Shown: positions 1 through 6,949 of the stretch, in pieces
Numbering within the stretch: the stretch's first letter is position 1
Layout of the letters: the number at the start of each line of letters is the position of its first letter
Assembly (NCBI GenBank): GCA_946615865.1
Contig: CAMOIJ010000001.1
Coordinates: 1-35,639 of the forward strand
Length of the DNA stretch: 35,639 nucleotides
Origin: an uncultured Lachnospiraceae bacterium
GTDB taxonomy: Bacteria > Bacillota > Clostridia > Lachnospirales > Lachnospiraceae
Direction of reading: 5' to 3'
Program-made: the position numbers and the translations under genes
The notes under the pieces: model-generated
The model's input: only the letters and a program-made list of their open reading frames with translations
Database searches by the model: none
What the model was told of the DNA's origin: nothing

Positions 1-664
1 CGCGGGTGATCGCGCCGGGGCAGCGTACGCCGAGGCCCGGGCCCGGGAAAGGCTGGCGGTCAACCATGCTTGCGGGAAGGCCGAGCTCTCTGCCGACCAT
101 GCGGACTTCGTCCTTGAAGAGGATCTTGACGGGCTCAACGAGTTCGAAACGGGAAGCGATATCTTCCGGAAGGCCGCCTGCGTTGTGGTGCGCCTTGATG
201 CCGGCTTCGCTCTCGAGAATGTCGGGCCAGATGGTTCCCTGTGCAAGGAACTTCACGCCGTCGAGCTTTCTTGCTTCGTCAGCGAATACGTCGATGAACT
301 CCTCGCCGATGATGTGTCTCTTCTCTTCGGGATCAGAAACGCCTGCGAGTTTGTCAAGGAAGCGGTCTACCGCGTCGACATAGATGAGGTTCGCGTTCAT
401 CTCGTCGCGGAAAACTCTGATGACCTGTTCGGGCTCGCCTTTGCGAAGAAGGCCGTGGTTTACGTGAACGGAAATCAGCTGCTTGCCGACTGCCTTGATC
501 AGAAGCGCTGCTACTACAGAGGAATCAACACCTCCGGACAGTGCCAGCAGTACCTTGTTATCGCCGATCTGCGCGCGGAGCTCTTTAACCTGCTCCTCAA
601 TGAATGCCTGCGCGAGAGCGGGAGTCGTAATTCTTTCCATATTTTCGGGTCTTCTCTCTGTCAT
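1..664 (-). CDS. guaA: GMP synthase ATP-pyrophosphatase domain (partial, no N-terminal glutaminase)
   Basis: The 221 visible codons match the ATP-pyrophosphatase part of GMP synthase, which adenylates XMP and aminates it to GMP in the cytoplasm. The PP-loop SGGVDSS is at residues 43-49, followed by [11 protein letters not shown], then [10 protein letters not shown] and, near the window edge, [12 protein letters not shown], all hallmarks of GuaA. The start is well placed: AGGAGG at 671-676 sits 6 bases before ATG 664. In ordinary GuaA this domain begins near residue 200, after a class I glutamine amidotransferase domain. Here the protein starts directly at the pyrophosphatase domain and the 220 bases upstream do not encode a glutaminase. 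It is therefore a split-type enzyme needing a separate GATase subunit or free ammonia, or the GATase lies C-terminally beyond the window. The 3' end runs off the window at base 1. Confidence 0.93.
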   Translation of the reverse strand, partial: MTERRPENMERITTPALAQAFIEEQVKELRAQIGDNKVLLALSGGVDSSVVAALLIKAVGKQLISVHVNHGLLRKGEPEQVIRVFRDEMNANLIYVDAVDRFLDKLAGVSDPEEKRHIIGEEFIDVFADEARKLDGVKFLAQGTIWPDILESEAGIKAHHNAGGLPEDIASRFELVEPVKILFKDEVRMVGRELGLPASMVDRQPFPGPGLGVRCPGAITR

Positions 665-711
665 TGATTCCTCCTGTATTAGAATTAATCTTCTATCAAC
701 TATATTGCAAC

Positions 712-740
712 ATTTTAACCGCTCCGAGGGCTTCGCACAA
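712..740 (-). promoter_or_regulatory. possible sigma-70 promoter of guaA
   Basis: On the minus strand a -35 like TTGTGC (735-740) and a -10 TAAAAT (712-717) are 17 bases apart, leaving a leader of about 40 bases before the guaA start. The match is moderate. No purine riboswitch core is recognisable in 665-884. Confidence 0.35.
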
Positions 741-884
741 TTCAAAATATTGACAATATTGCCGCTCTGAAACAGCAATAAACTGACAGATTTTGCAGTA
801 TTTTCCCACATTGGCATGATTGTGCGCCCGGTTCCGGGATCACAGCTTCCCTATCACCGGCAGTTTATGTCCCCGGCCTCGTGA

Positions 885-2405
885 TCACAGCCCGTAGAGC
901 TCGGAATATTTTGCCTCCAGATAGTCCAGGAAGTCGACAGGTGTGAACTCGCGCCCGGTGATGTCTTTGATCCACTCCTTGGGCGAGAGTCTGTCCGCCT
1001 TGTTAAAAACATGCCCGATCATCCAGTCGTTGAGCGGCGCGAAGTTTCCTTCGCGGATCGCGGCGCTTACATCCACCTCCTCCTTGAGGCGGTTGTAGTA
1101 CATGGCGTTGTAGAAGTTGCCGATGGCGTAGGTCGGGAAATATCCGAAGCCGGAAGTCCAGTGCACGTCCTGAAGGGCGCCCTCTCTGTCGGAAGAAGGG
1201 CACACGCCCAGGTATTCCTGATATTTCCTGTTCCAGAGCGCAGGAATATCTTCCACCGTGATCTCGCCCGCGAAGAGCGCTTTCTCGATCTCATAGCGGA
1301 TGATGATGTGGAATGTGTAGGTGAACTCGTCCGCCTCAGTGCGGATCAGCGAAGGACTGACCGCGTTCACCGCCTCGTAAAACTCCCTCTCGGAGACATC
1401 TGCCATCACCTGCGGGAACACCTCGCAGACCTTGGGATAGACGAAGTGCACGAAAGCTTCAGACCGGCCGATCCTGTTCTCATAGAAGCGGGAGACCGAC
1501 TCGTGCATACCCAATGTTTTGCCGCCTATGATGAAGTGGTCGTGGTTCTCCTGGGGCTGGTTCTGGTCGAACAGCGCGTGCCCGCCCTCGTGAATGGTCG
1601 AATACATCGAGGACAGGAACATGGTCGGATAATAGTGCGTCGTGATACGGGTGTCGAACCGTCCCATACTCGCTGTAAAGGGATGCTCTGAGGTCGTGAA
1701 CGCGCCTCGGTTGAGATTAAAGCCCATCTGTGTGAGGAGCCATTTTACCATCTTCGCCTGCTGCTCGTCCTCCACGCGGCGGCTCAGGAAGTCCGTGCGG
1801 ATCTTCTTGGGACTCTTGCGGATTTTCTCGAGCAGCGGGATCAGGCGCTCCTTGCACGCGCCGAAAGCCTCGTCCAGCACGTCCGAGGTCATGCCTCTCT
1901 CATAGTCGTCCAGCAGCGTATCATAAGCAGTGTTGCCCGCAGCGTCCGCTCCGCGAAGCTCGATCATGCGCCGGTTGGTGTCCGCCACTTCCTTCAGCGA
2001 AGGCGCAAACAGGCTGTAGTCGCCCGCTTCTCTCGCCTTGCTCCAGTTCACGAAAGCGCGGTTGAAAGTCAGCATGAACTCGTGCTGAAGTTCAGGCGTC
2101 ACATTTTTGCTCTGCAGGTAATTTCTGTGAAGCTGCTCCGCCATTACGCGGTCAAGCTCCTCCAGATCACTTCTGTGCTCGTACAGGTACTCCGCCGCCT
2201 CGATAAAAGCAGGATCTTTGATCAGCTTATAGGACTGATTGTTGAGAAAAGCCCAGACTTCGCCTTGCTCCTCCATCGCGTCGATGGGGCAGATCGTCTC
2301 CTGGTCGTAGCTCAGGACGTTGACCGCGTGGTCGTATTTCTCGGCGAGCGCTAGGGTCTGTTTTACATGCTGCAGTTTCTGTTCCAGTGCTGTGTTTTGT
2401 GTCAT
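885..2405 (-). CDS. M32 family metallocarboxypeptidase (carboxypeptidase Taq type)
   Basis: A 506-residue protein, the usual size for M32 carboxypeptidases, which remove C-terminal residues from peptides in the cytoplasm using a metal ion. The zinc site is HEGGH at 272-276, with the third ligand Glu in HESVSR (301-306). The family HPF motif is at 241-243, and the Tyr- and Arg-rich substrate region DTRITTHYYP follows at 251-260. There is no signal peptide. Start ATG 2405 is preceded by AGGAG at 2414-2418. It is the last gene of an apparent operon with the DUF89-GNAT gene (51 bases upstream) and the beta-lactamase-fold gene. A 31-bp tandem duplication lies in the gap just before it. No convincing intrinsic terminator was seen downstream. 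Confidence 0.93.
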   Translation of the reverse strand: MTQNTALEQKLQHVKQTLALAEKYDHAVNVLSYDQETICPIDAMEEQGEVWAFLNNQSYKLIKDPAFIEAAEYLYEHRSDLEELDRVMAEQLHRNYLQSKNVTPELQHEFMLTFNRAFVNWSKAREAGDYSLFAPSLKEVADTNRRMIELRGADAAGNTAYDTLLDDYERGMTSDVLDEAFGACKERLIPLLEKIRKSPKKIRTDFLSRRVEDEQQAKMVKWLLTQMGFNLNRGAFTTSEHPFTASMGRFDTRITTHYYPTMFLSSMYSTIHEGGHALFDQNQPQENHDHFIIGGKTLGMHESVSRFYENRIGRSEAFVHFVYPKVCEVFPQVMADVSEREFYEAVNAVSPSLIRTEADEFTYTFHIIIRYEIEKALFAGEITVEDIPALWNRKYQEYLGVCPSSDREGALQDVHWTSGFGYFPTYAIGNFYNAMYYNRLKEEVDVSAAIREGNFAPLNDWMIGHVFNKADRLSPKEWIKDITGREFTPVDFLDYLEAKYSELYGL

Positions 2406-2424
2406 TATGTCGTCTCCTTATCTG

Positions 2425-2483
2425 TTCAGCCCTCCAGCGGCTTAACCATCTCTTATTCAGCCCTCCAGCGGCTTAACCATCTC
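2425..2483. repeat. 31-bp tandem duplication over a gene end
   Basis: Two identical 28-base blocks (2425-2452 and 2456-2483) repeat with a period of 31. The right copy encodes the last residues of the DUF89-GNAT protein (MVKPLEG and stop). The left copy is an untranslated echo of that gene end, including its stop codon, between the gene and the M32 ribosome binding site. Confidence 0.9.
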
Positions 2484-3857
2484 ATGCCAGCTCCCGCCGC
2501 CCCACGTGGAATCCGAGATTCCCAAATCCGTAAAGCCGAGCTTCTCGTACAGCCCGACTTTCTCCTCGTGCGCCGTCAGGACCATGCGGTGCTTTCCCTT
2601 CACCTGGCTCCAAATACCATAGAGCTTCATAAGTTCCCTCGCAAGTCCCTGACCTCGATACTCGGGCAAAATATCGAGTCCCAGAAGGTACACAGTCTGC
2701 GCCGCGGGATCATTGAGCGACAGATCTGTAAAGAATTCGTCCTTAAATCGCGCCTCATCTGAGGAAATCCCGCACAGGAACCCGGCGACTTTCCCGGTCC
2801 CGCGGTCCACTGCCACAAGAAACTGCTCCGGGGCCTTCTCGACGAATCTGCACATGATCTCCATCGGTTTGGCCTCTTCCGGCGGAAAGCAGATTCTGTC
2901 CATCTCTCCGGCCTGCGCGCCCTCCTCGGGGAGGATCTGTCTGAAGCGATAGCGCTTGAGGAGCGCCTCATCCGCATATACATTAAACAGGATCTCCGGA
3001 TCCTCATAGGCCAGAATCCCCGTGAACTGCGGCACCTTGAAGCGGTCCATGAACAGCATGCACTTGCACATGAAGATGAAGAAAATGTTATACCCGCAGC
3101 CGTAAAGCGTTTCGTAGTTGGCCTGCCCCTTGGCAATGACCACGTCTGCGTGCGCGATTGCTTCCCGCGCCTCGCGGGACACCGTTCTGAGCACCGTTCC
3201 ATCTGTCGCCGTACCATTGCCTATGCAATGTCCAAGCTTTGTAAGGCCGACCTGCTCCGCGTCCTCCAGTGTCGCGTCGTTGGCGACCGGCGCCCCTCTT
3301 ACAATCACGGTGATCGACAGATCCGAGTTCATGCTAAGAAACTGGCGGAGCAATATTTTGTCCATAACAATTTCGCCGCAGTTATCGGTGATGAGGACCA
3401 GTGTGCGGGCTGTCTCGGCTTGCTCCCGCAGCTGCTCCAAGACGTCCTCGTCCACGGTGATGTCCGGGGCACGGTCGATCAGCTCCATGAGCTTGCTCTC
3501 CTCGACCTTGTCCAGCGCGGCAAAATCGATGAAATTACCCATCATCGCGTACTGCACAGCGCTCTTGAGCGGATCCTCCGCGGCCTTTACGCGGCTCTCC
3601 AGCTCCGGTTCGATCTCCAGCATCAGCGCGTTAAAATGACGTTTGATCTGCGCGTAATCCATCTCTCCCTCGCCAAACAGGCGCTTCCTCAGCGCCTTGA
3701 CCTCGTAGAAAACTTCCGGCCCGGTGGGCACCGCTCCCGTCTGATCTGTGAGTCTGACCAGAGTCTCCCGGTACTCCCTGACCAGTTCCTCCGGAGCATC
3801 CTCCGGATAGTTATTAATGTGCTTGTTCAGCATACAATCTTTACATGTGCTGTTCAT
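2457..3857 (-). CDS. DUF89 (damage-control phosphatase-like) and GNAT acetyltransferase fusion
   Basis: A 466-residue protein in two parts. Residues 1 to about 290 look like a DUF89 / ARMT1-type protein: a CxxC at 5-8 (CKDC), TDNCGEIVMDK at 157-167 with the Asp-Asn pair used for metal binding in this fold, and AKGQANYETL at 242-251. The family includes metal-dependent phosphatases thought to remove damaged sugar phosphates. Residues from about 295 to 466 form a GNAT acetyltransferase, with DILPEYRGQGLARELM as the acetyl-CoA binding segment and a C-terminal YEKLGF. Its ATG at 3857 overlaps the stop of the upstream gene by one base (TAATG), which indicates translational coupling. The substrate of either half is unknown. 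The DUF89 call is firm, and the fusion is a single uninterrupted frame. Confidence 0.85.
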   Translation of the reverse strand: MNSTCKDCMLNKHINNYPEDAPEELVREYRETLVRLTDQTGAVPTGPEVFYEVKALRKRLFGEGEMDYAQIKRHFNALMLEIEPELESRVKAAEDPLKSAVQYAMMGNFIDFAALDKVEESKLMELIDRAPDITVDEDVLEQLREQAETARTLVLITDNCGEIVMDKILLRQFLSMNSDLSITVIVRGAPVANDATLEDAEQVGLTKLGHCIGNGTATDGTVLRTVSREAREAIAHADVVIAKGQANYETLYGCGYNIFFIFMCKCMLFMDRFKVPQFTGILAYEDPEILFNVYADEALLKRYRFRQILPEEGAQAGEMDRICFPPEEAKPMEIMCRFVEKAPEQFLVAVDRGTGKVAGFLCGISSDEARFKDEFFTDLSLNDPAAQTVYLLGLDILPEYRGQGLARELMKLYGIWSQVKGKHRMVLTAHEEKVGLYEKLGFTDLGISDSTWGGGSWHEMVKPLEG

Positions 3858-3937
3858 TATTTCCTCTTATATCCCGTTATCATCGTCATGACAAAGCATG
3901 CCACCGTTCCCCATGCAAAAAATTTATGCCATTTCAT
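3857..3937 (-). CDS. possible internal-start 26-residue membrane peptide
   Basis: Within the 3' end of the beta-lactamase-fold gene, in the same frame, AGGAGG (3947-3952) lies 9 bases before ATG 3937. The resulting 26-residue peptide, MKWHKFFAWGTVACF and on, is a single hydrophobic helix between His/Lys and basic ends (GYKRK). It resembles small one-helix proteins encoded alone in related Firmicutes. The Shine-Dalgarno bases are read in the long frame as Arg-Arg-Arg. Either the two were fused by loss of a stop codon and the site is a relic, or both forms are made. Confidence 0.45.
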   Translation of the reverse strand: MKWHKFFAWGTVACFVMTMITGYKRK

Positions 3938-4939
3938 GTAGTCTCTCCTCCTCTTTTGCGCCGTTTTGGCGGTTTCTGAACTCTTTATTGATTGTGCTGT
4001 TGCGGGTGATGAATTCTTAGAAGCTTCTGTGTTTTTTGCCGGCTCTGAATCCTGTGACTGATCCACTTTCTCACGAACACTCCACACGATCCTATCAATT
4101 CCAGTGCGGATCCTGATCTCATCTCCGCTGTGTACATAGTGCAGCTGATTTCCCATCAGCTTCTTCATGGCGTTGTAAGGCTCGACGCCTGTGCAGTGGC
4201 CGGTATAGAACACTGTTTTATACTGCCTCAAAGCCAGCGCCGTGTCGATGATCATGTTGATATCTTCGTCGGAATAATTGTGCTTCTTCATCATGTGGAA
4301 GCCGCTGATCACAAAGTCCGGTTCTTCACCAAAGAGCTCACAATACCTGTCCATGATATTGAGAATTCCGTGATGGGCGCAGCCTGAGAGCAGCACTTTT
4401 TTGACCCCCTCGCTGATCACGAGGCACTGCTCGTGAGCGAAGTCATCCTGGACAAATCCATCTTCCGTTTTCTTCTTCAGGCGCTGATTGGTGGACGGAA
4501 CGGCGTGCTCGCTGCCGATCCCGGAGAAGAGGGAGAGTTCGTCGTCGATACGGTAGATCTCTTCTTTCGTACTTACTGTCACTGCCTGCGGCAGCTCCTG
4601 AATCTCCTTCGCAAGCCCGATATAATGCGGCTCGCCGGCCTTATTCATAGAATAATACTCTCCAAAGGCCGCTTCCGGAACATAAATCTTCGCAGTCGGA
4701 TTGATCTTTGCAAACGGAAGGATCCCGCCGCCGTGATCGTAGTGTCCGTGGCTGAGCACGACTGTATCCACCTGAGTCAGGTCGACGCCAAGTTTCTCCG
4801 CGTTCTCGAGCAGAAGATCCGTCTGTCCGGTGTCCATAAGAAGCTTGTGTTTCTCTGTCTCAATATAAAAGCACAGACCGTGCTCTACTCCACAGCCGGA
4901 TGCACCTTCTGTGTTTTCAACAAGATTGATTATGCGCAT
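3857..4939 (-). CDS. metallo-beta-lactamase-fold hydrolase with C-terminal linker and membrane segment
   Basis: A 360-residue protein. The N-terminal 280 residues are a metallo-beta-lactamase fold with HGHYDHG at 65-70 (metal ligands of HxHxDH), SGCAHHGILN and SGFHMM further on, and GHCTG near the end of the fold. This pattern is that of the COG1237 group, annotated as related to methanopterin phosphoribosyl steps but of uncertain function in bacteria. The preferred start is ATG 4939 with AGGAGGT at 4944-4950; an in-frame ATG at 4966 lacks such a site. After the fold comes a Ser/Ala/Lys/Thr-rich linker, then a basic patch and one hydrophobic segment, KWHKFFAWGTVACF onward. The tail has its own internal ribosome binding site and may be a separate peptide (next entry). 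The gene is first of an operon with the DUF89-GNAT and M32 genes. Confidence 0.85.
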   Translation of the reverse strand: MRIINLVENTEGASGCGVEHGLCFYIETEKHKLLMDTGQTDLLLENAEKLGVDLTQVDTVVLSHGHYDHGGGILPFAKINPTAKIYVPEAAFGEYYSMNKAGEPHYIGLAKEIQELPQAVTVSTKEEIYRIDDELSLFSGIGSEHAVPSTNQRLKKKTEDGFVQDDFAHEQCLVISEGVKKVLLSGCAHHGILNIMDRYCELFGEEPDFVISGFHMMKKHNYSDEDINMIIDTALALRQYKTVFYTGHCTGVEPYNAMKKLMGNQLHYVHSGDEIRIRTGIDRIVWSVREKVDQSQDSEPAKNTEASKNSSPATAQSIKSSETAKTAQKRRRDYMKWHKFFAWGTVACFVMTMITGYKRK

Positions 4940-4994
4940 TGGTACCTCCTTCTGATCTTCTTCCATGTAGCAACTGTGAGGCTCTTTTCGCCTG

Positions 4995-5023
4995 TAATTA
5001 CCTACTAATCAAGTGCAAATCAA
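4995..5023 (-). promoter_or_regulatory. likely promoter of the beta-lactamase-fold/DUF89/M32 operon
   Basis: On the minus strand, TTGATT (5018-5023) and TAATTA (4995-5000) are separated by 17 bases, about 55 bases upstream of ATG 4939. It abuts the 70-bp repeat array on its upstream side. Confidence 0.45.
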
Positions 5024-5069
5024 TAGTATCAAAACGGCGGAAGGGGTGCAAGGGGAGGGGCATGGGGCA

Positions 5070-5650
5070 CTCAAACAGCAGAAATGGTTCAAATCAAGTT
5101 TATTGCCGCTGTAATGCCCCTGGAGGTGCTCCAGCGGCACTCAAACGGCAGAAACGCCACAAATCAAGTTTATTGCCGCTGTAATGCCCCTGGAGGTGCT
5201 CCAGCGGCACTCAAACGGCAGAAGACAAGCAAATCAAGCAAATTGCCGCTGAAGTGCCCCTGGACAACCTCCAGCGGCACTCAAACGGCAGAAGACAAGC
5301 AAATCAAGCAAATTGCCGCTGAAGTGCCCCTGGACAACCTCCAGCGGCACTCAAACGGCAGAAGACAAACAAATCAAGTTTATTGCCGCTGTAGTGCCCC
5401 TGGAGGTGCTCCAGCGGCACTCAAACGGCAGAAGACAAGCAAATCAAGCAAATTGCCGCTGAAGTGCCCCTGGACAACCTCCAGCGGCACTCAAACGGCA
5501 GAAACCAAACAAATCATGCTTATTGCCGCTGAAGTGCCCCTGGACAACCTCCAGCGGCACTCAAACGGCAGAAGACAAGCAAATCAAGCAAATTGCCGCT
5601 GAAGTGCCCCTGGACAACCTCCAGCGGCACTCAAACGGCAGCAAATCCCC
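5070..5650 (+). repeat. 70-bp palindromic tandem repeat array, 8 units
   Basis: The block AAATCAAG recurs at 5091, 5161, 5231, 5301, 5371, 5441, 5511 (AAATCATG) and 5581, always exactly 70 bases apart, with a decayed copy at 5651. Each unit holds a nested inverted repeat: an inner stem like AGTGCCCCTGGA paired with TCCAGCGGCACT, and outer TGCCG and CGGCA. Two unit versions alternate irregularly (loop GGTGC with TTTATTG, or loop CAACC with CAAATTG). Most of the array is open in all three forward frames because 70 is not a multiple of three and the unit lacks stops. I do not consider the resulting 172-codon frame a gene. The same family appears in reverse orientation at 16486-16857 and once at 18121-18170. 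Confidence 0.93.
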
Positions 5651-5673
5651 AAATCATTCCAAAACCTCCAAAC

Positions 5674-5723
5674 CGGTTGAACAACTATAAGAAAAGATAT
5701 TTGGCGTCATTATGTGATGCCTG
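5674..5723 (+). repeat. conserved 50-bp element, copy A
   Basis: This 50-base stretch matches 16986-17035 at 44 positions without gaps. It contains two small dyads, GTTGAACAAC and GGCGTCA with TGATGCC. Both copies lie between a 70-bp repeat array and a PD-(D/E)XK-type gene. Function unknown; it could be an element end, a regulatory site or a structured RNA piece. Confidence 0.8.
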
Positions 5724-5754
5724 TTCTTTTCCTGTATGCCGCCAGTGAAGCGCC

Positions 5755-5811
5755 TTGACTTTTACCTGTTCCGAGACTATGTTATTTTTATCGGAGCAGT
5801 TTCTTTGCTCC
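5755..5811 (+). promoter_or_regulatory. sigma-70 promoter and leader hairpin of the Rpn-type nuclease gene
   Basis: TTGACT (5755-5760) and TATGTT (5778-5783) are 17 bases apart. A small hairpin, GGAGCA with TGCTCC (5793-5811), begins close to the predicted transcription start. The leader to ATG 5954 would be about 165 bases and holds no recognisable riboswitch. Confidence 0.6.
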
Positions 5812-5953
5812 ACAGCAGAAAATTCACTTCTTACATCCTATCTGATATTTCCTGCTGACAACAACCATTCACACCAGGCAGGGAATACCGGATTTGCATG
5901 TATTTGACATGTCGACTCCCTGTCTGTCACACATCCCAGTCAGGAGGTACGAC

Positions 5954-6901
5954 ATGAGTTTCAACAATCAGTATTTTGACACCGTCGATGGTTCTTCTAA
6001 CAGGAGTTCTTCCCTTTCCAAGTGGGAAAACCTGACGATAAAGGACCGCTTTCTTTTTGCTAAGGTGATGGGACAGAAAGAAAACTGTCTTCCCCTTCTG
6101 CAAAGGCTTTTCCCCGAACTCCAGATTACAGATATCCGATACGTCGAAGCAGAAAAGACTGTAGAAGGCTCCATTGACTCCAAAGCAGTCCGCCTCGACG
6201 TTTACGTGAGGGATTCTGACCAGCGCGCTTTTACGCTGGAAATGCAAGTATATGAAAAAGGGAATCTTCCCATGCGAAGCCGTTACTATGGTTCAATGAT
6301 GGATGAAAACCTGCTCGGTACCGGGCAGGATTACGACGAAATCATGCCGGCTTACGTCATCTTCATCTGTCCCTTTGACTTGTTCGGGAAAGGATTTCAT
6401 CGCTATACTTTCATGAATTTCTGTAAAGAGGATCTCTCCCTTCCGCTTGGAGATGGTTCTGCCAAAATATTCCTCAACACGAAAGGGACTGCAAACGATG
6501 TGTCAAAAGATGTTCTGGCATTTCTAAATTATGTTAATGGAATTGATGCACCTGATGATGAATATGTTTTGCTGCTCGATCAGGCTGTAAAAAGGGCCAG
6601 AAAGAATTCTGTATGGAGGCGTGAGTTTATGAATTACGAGATGGAAATGAGATACGAGAGGAAAATGGCAAGAAAAGAAGGGCTCGCGGAAGGTCGTGCG
6701 GAAGGTCGTGCAGAAGGTGAACAGCTTAAACTGATTCAGCTTGTTGCAAAAAAGGTCCTGAAAGGAAAGAGTCTTTCAGTGATTTCATCTGAACTGGAAG
6801 AGACAGAGGATTCCATCAAGCCAATTTACGATTTGCTGGTTTCAACCCCCGGAGCAGCTCCGGAAGAGATTCTTGATCGCTTACAGGAAAAGATGTGTTA
6901 A
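5954..6901 (+). CDS. Rpn-family PD-(D/E)XK nuclease (recombination-promoting nuclease / transposase-like)
   Basis: A 315-residue protein of the Rpn/YhgA-like group, DNA nucleases that promote RecA-independent recombination in E. coli. The N-terminal part reads LTIKDRFLFAKVM, the usual opening of the family. The catalytic core is seen as LDVYVRD with Asp82 and LEMQVYEK with Glu96 and Gln98, the D..ExQ form of the PD-(D/E)XK site. Next comes a typical RSRYYGSMM. The C-terminus has a charged EG-repeat hinge, EGLAEGRAEGRAEG at about 242-255, built from a 12-base DNA repeat, then a helical tail. ATG 5954 is chosen because AGGAGG at 5942-5947 precedes it; an upstream in-frame ATG at 5894 has none. 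The gene sits beside the 70-bp array and the 50-bp element, with the unknown gene 48 bases downstream. Confidence 0.9.
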   Translation: MSFNNQYFDTVDGSSNRSSSLSKWENLTIKDRFLFAKVMGQKENCLPLLQRLFPELQITDIRYVEAEKTVEGSIDSKAVRLDVYVRDSDQRAFTLEMQVYEKGNLPMRSRYYGSMMDENLLGTGQDYDEIMPAYVIFICPFDLFGKGFHRYTFMNFCKEDLSLPLGDGSAKIFLNTKGTANDVSKDVLAFLNYVNGIDAPDDEYVLLLDQAVKRARKNSVWRREFMNYEMEMRYERKMARKEGLAEGRAEGRAEGEQLKLIQLVAKKVLKGKSLSVISSELEETEDSIKPIYDLLVSTPGAAPEEILDRLQEKMC

Positions 6902-6949
6902 AGGCCTGTTGTACCGGCCGCTGCCAATTTGATCAAGGGAGATATCCAA

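Noticed and set aside
682-710. TTGCAA and TAATTC, 17 bases apart, as the guaA promoter
   Set aside because: Transcription would begin at the ribosome binding site itself; the pair at 712-740 is better placed.
2431-2470. Relation of the 31-bp duplication to the 70-bp family through CCTCCAGCGGC
   Set aside because: Only 11 bases match and the rest, including the palindrome, does not; the bases are explained by the coding sequence.
5084-5602. 172-codon plus-strand frame through the 70-bp array
   Set aside because: It arises from a stop-free repeat unit whose length shifts the frame each time. There is no ribosome binding site and the translation changes frame content with each unit.
5070-5650. 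CRISPR array
   Set aside because: The whole 70-bp unit is repeated with no unique spacers, and no cas genes are present.
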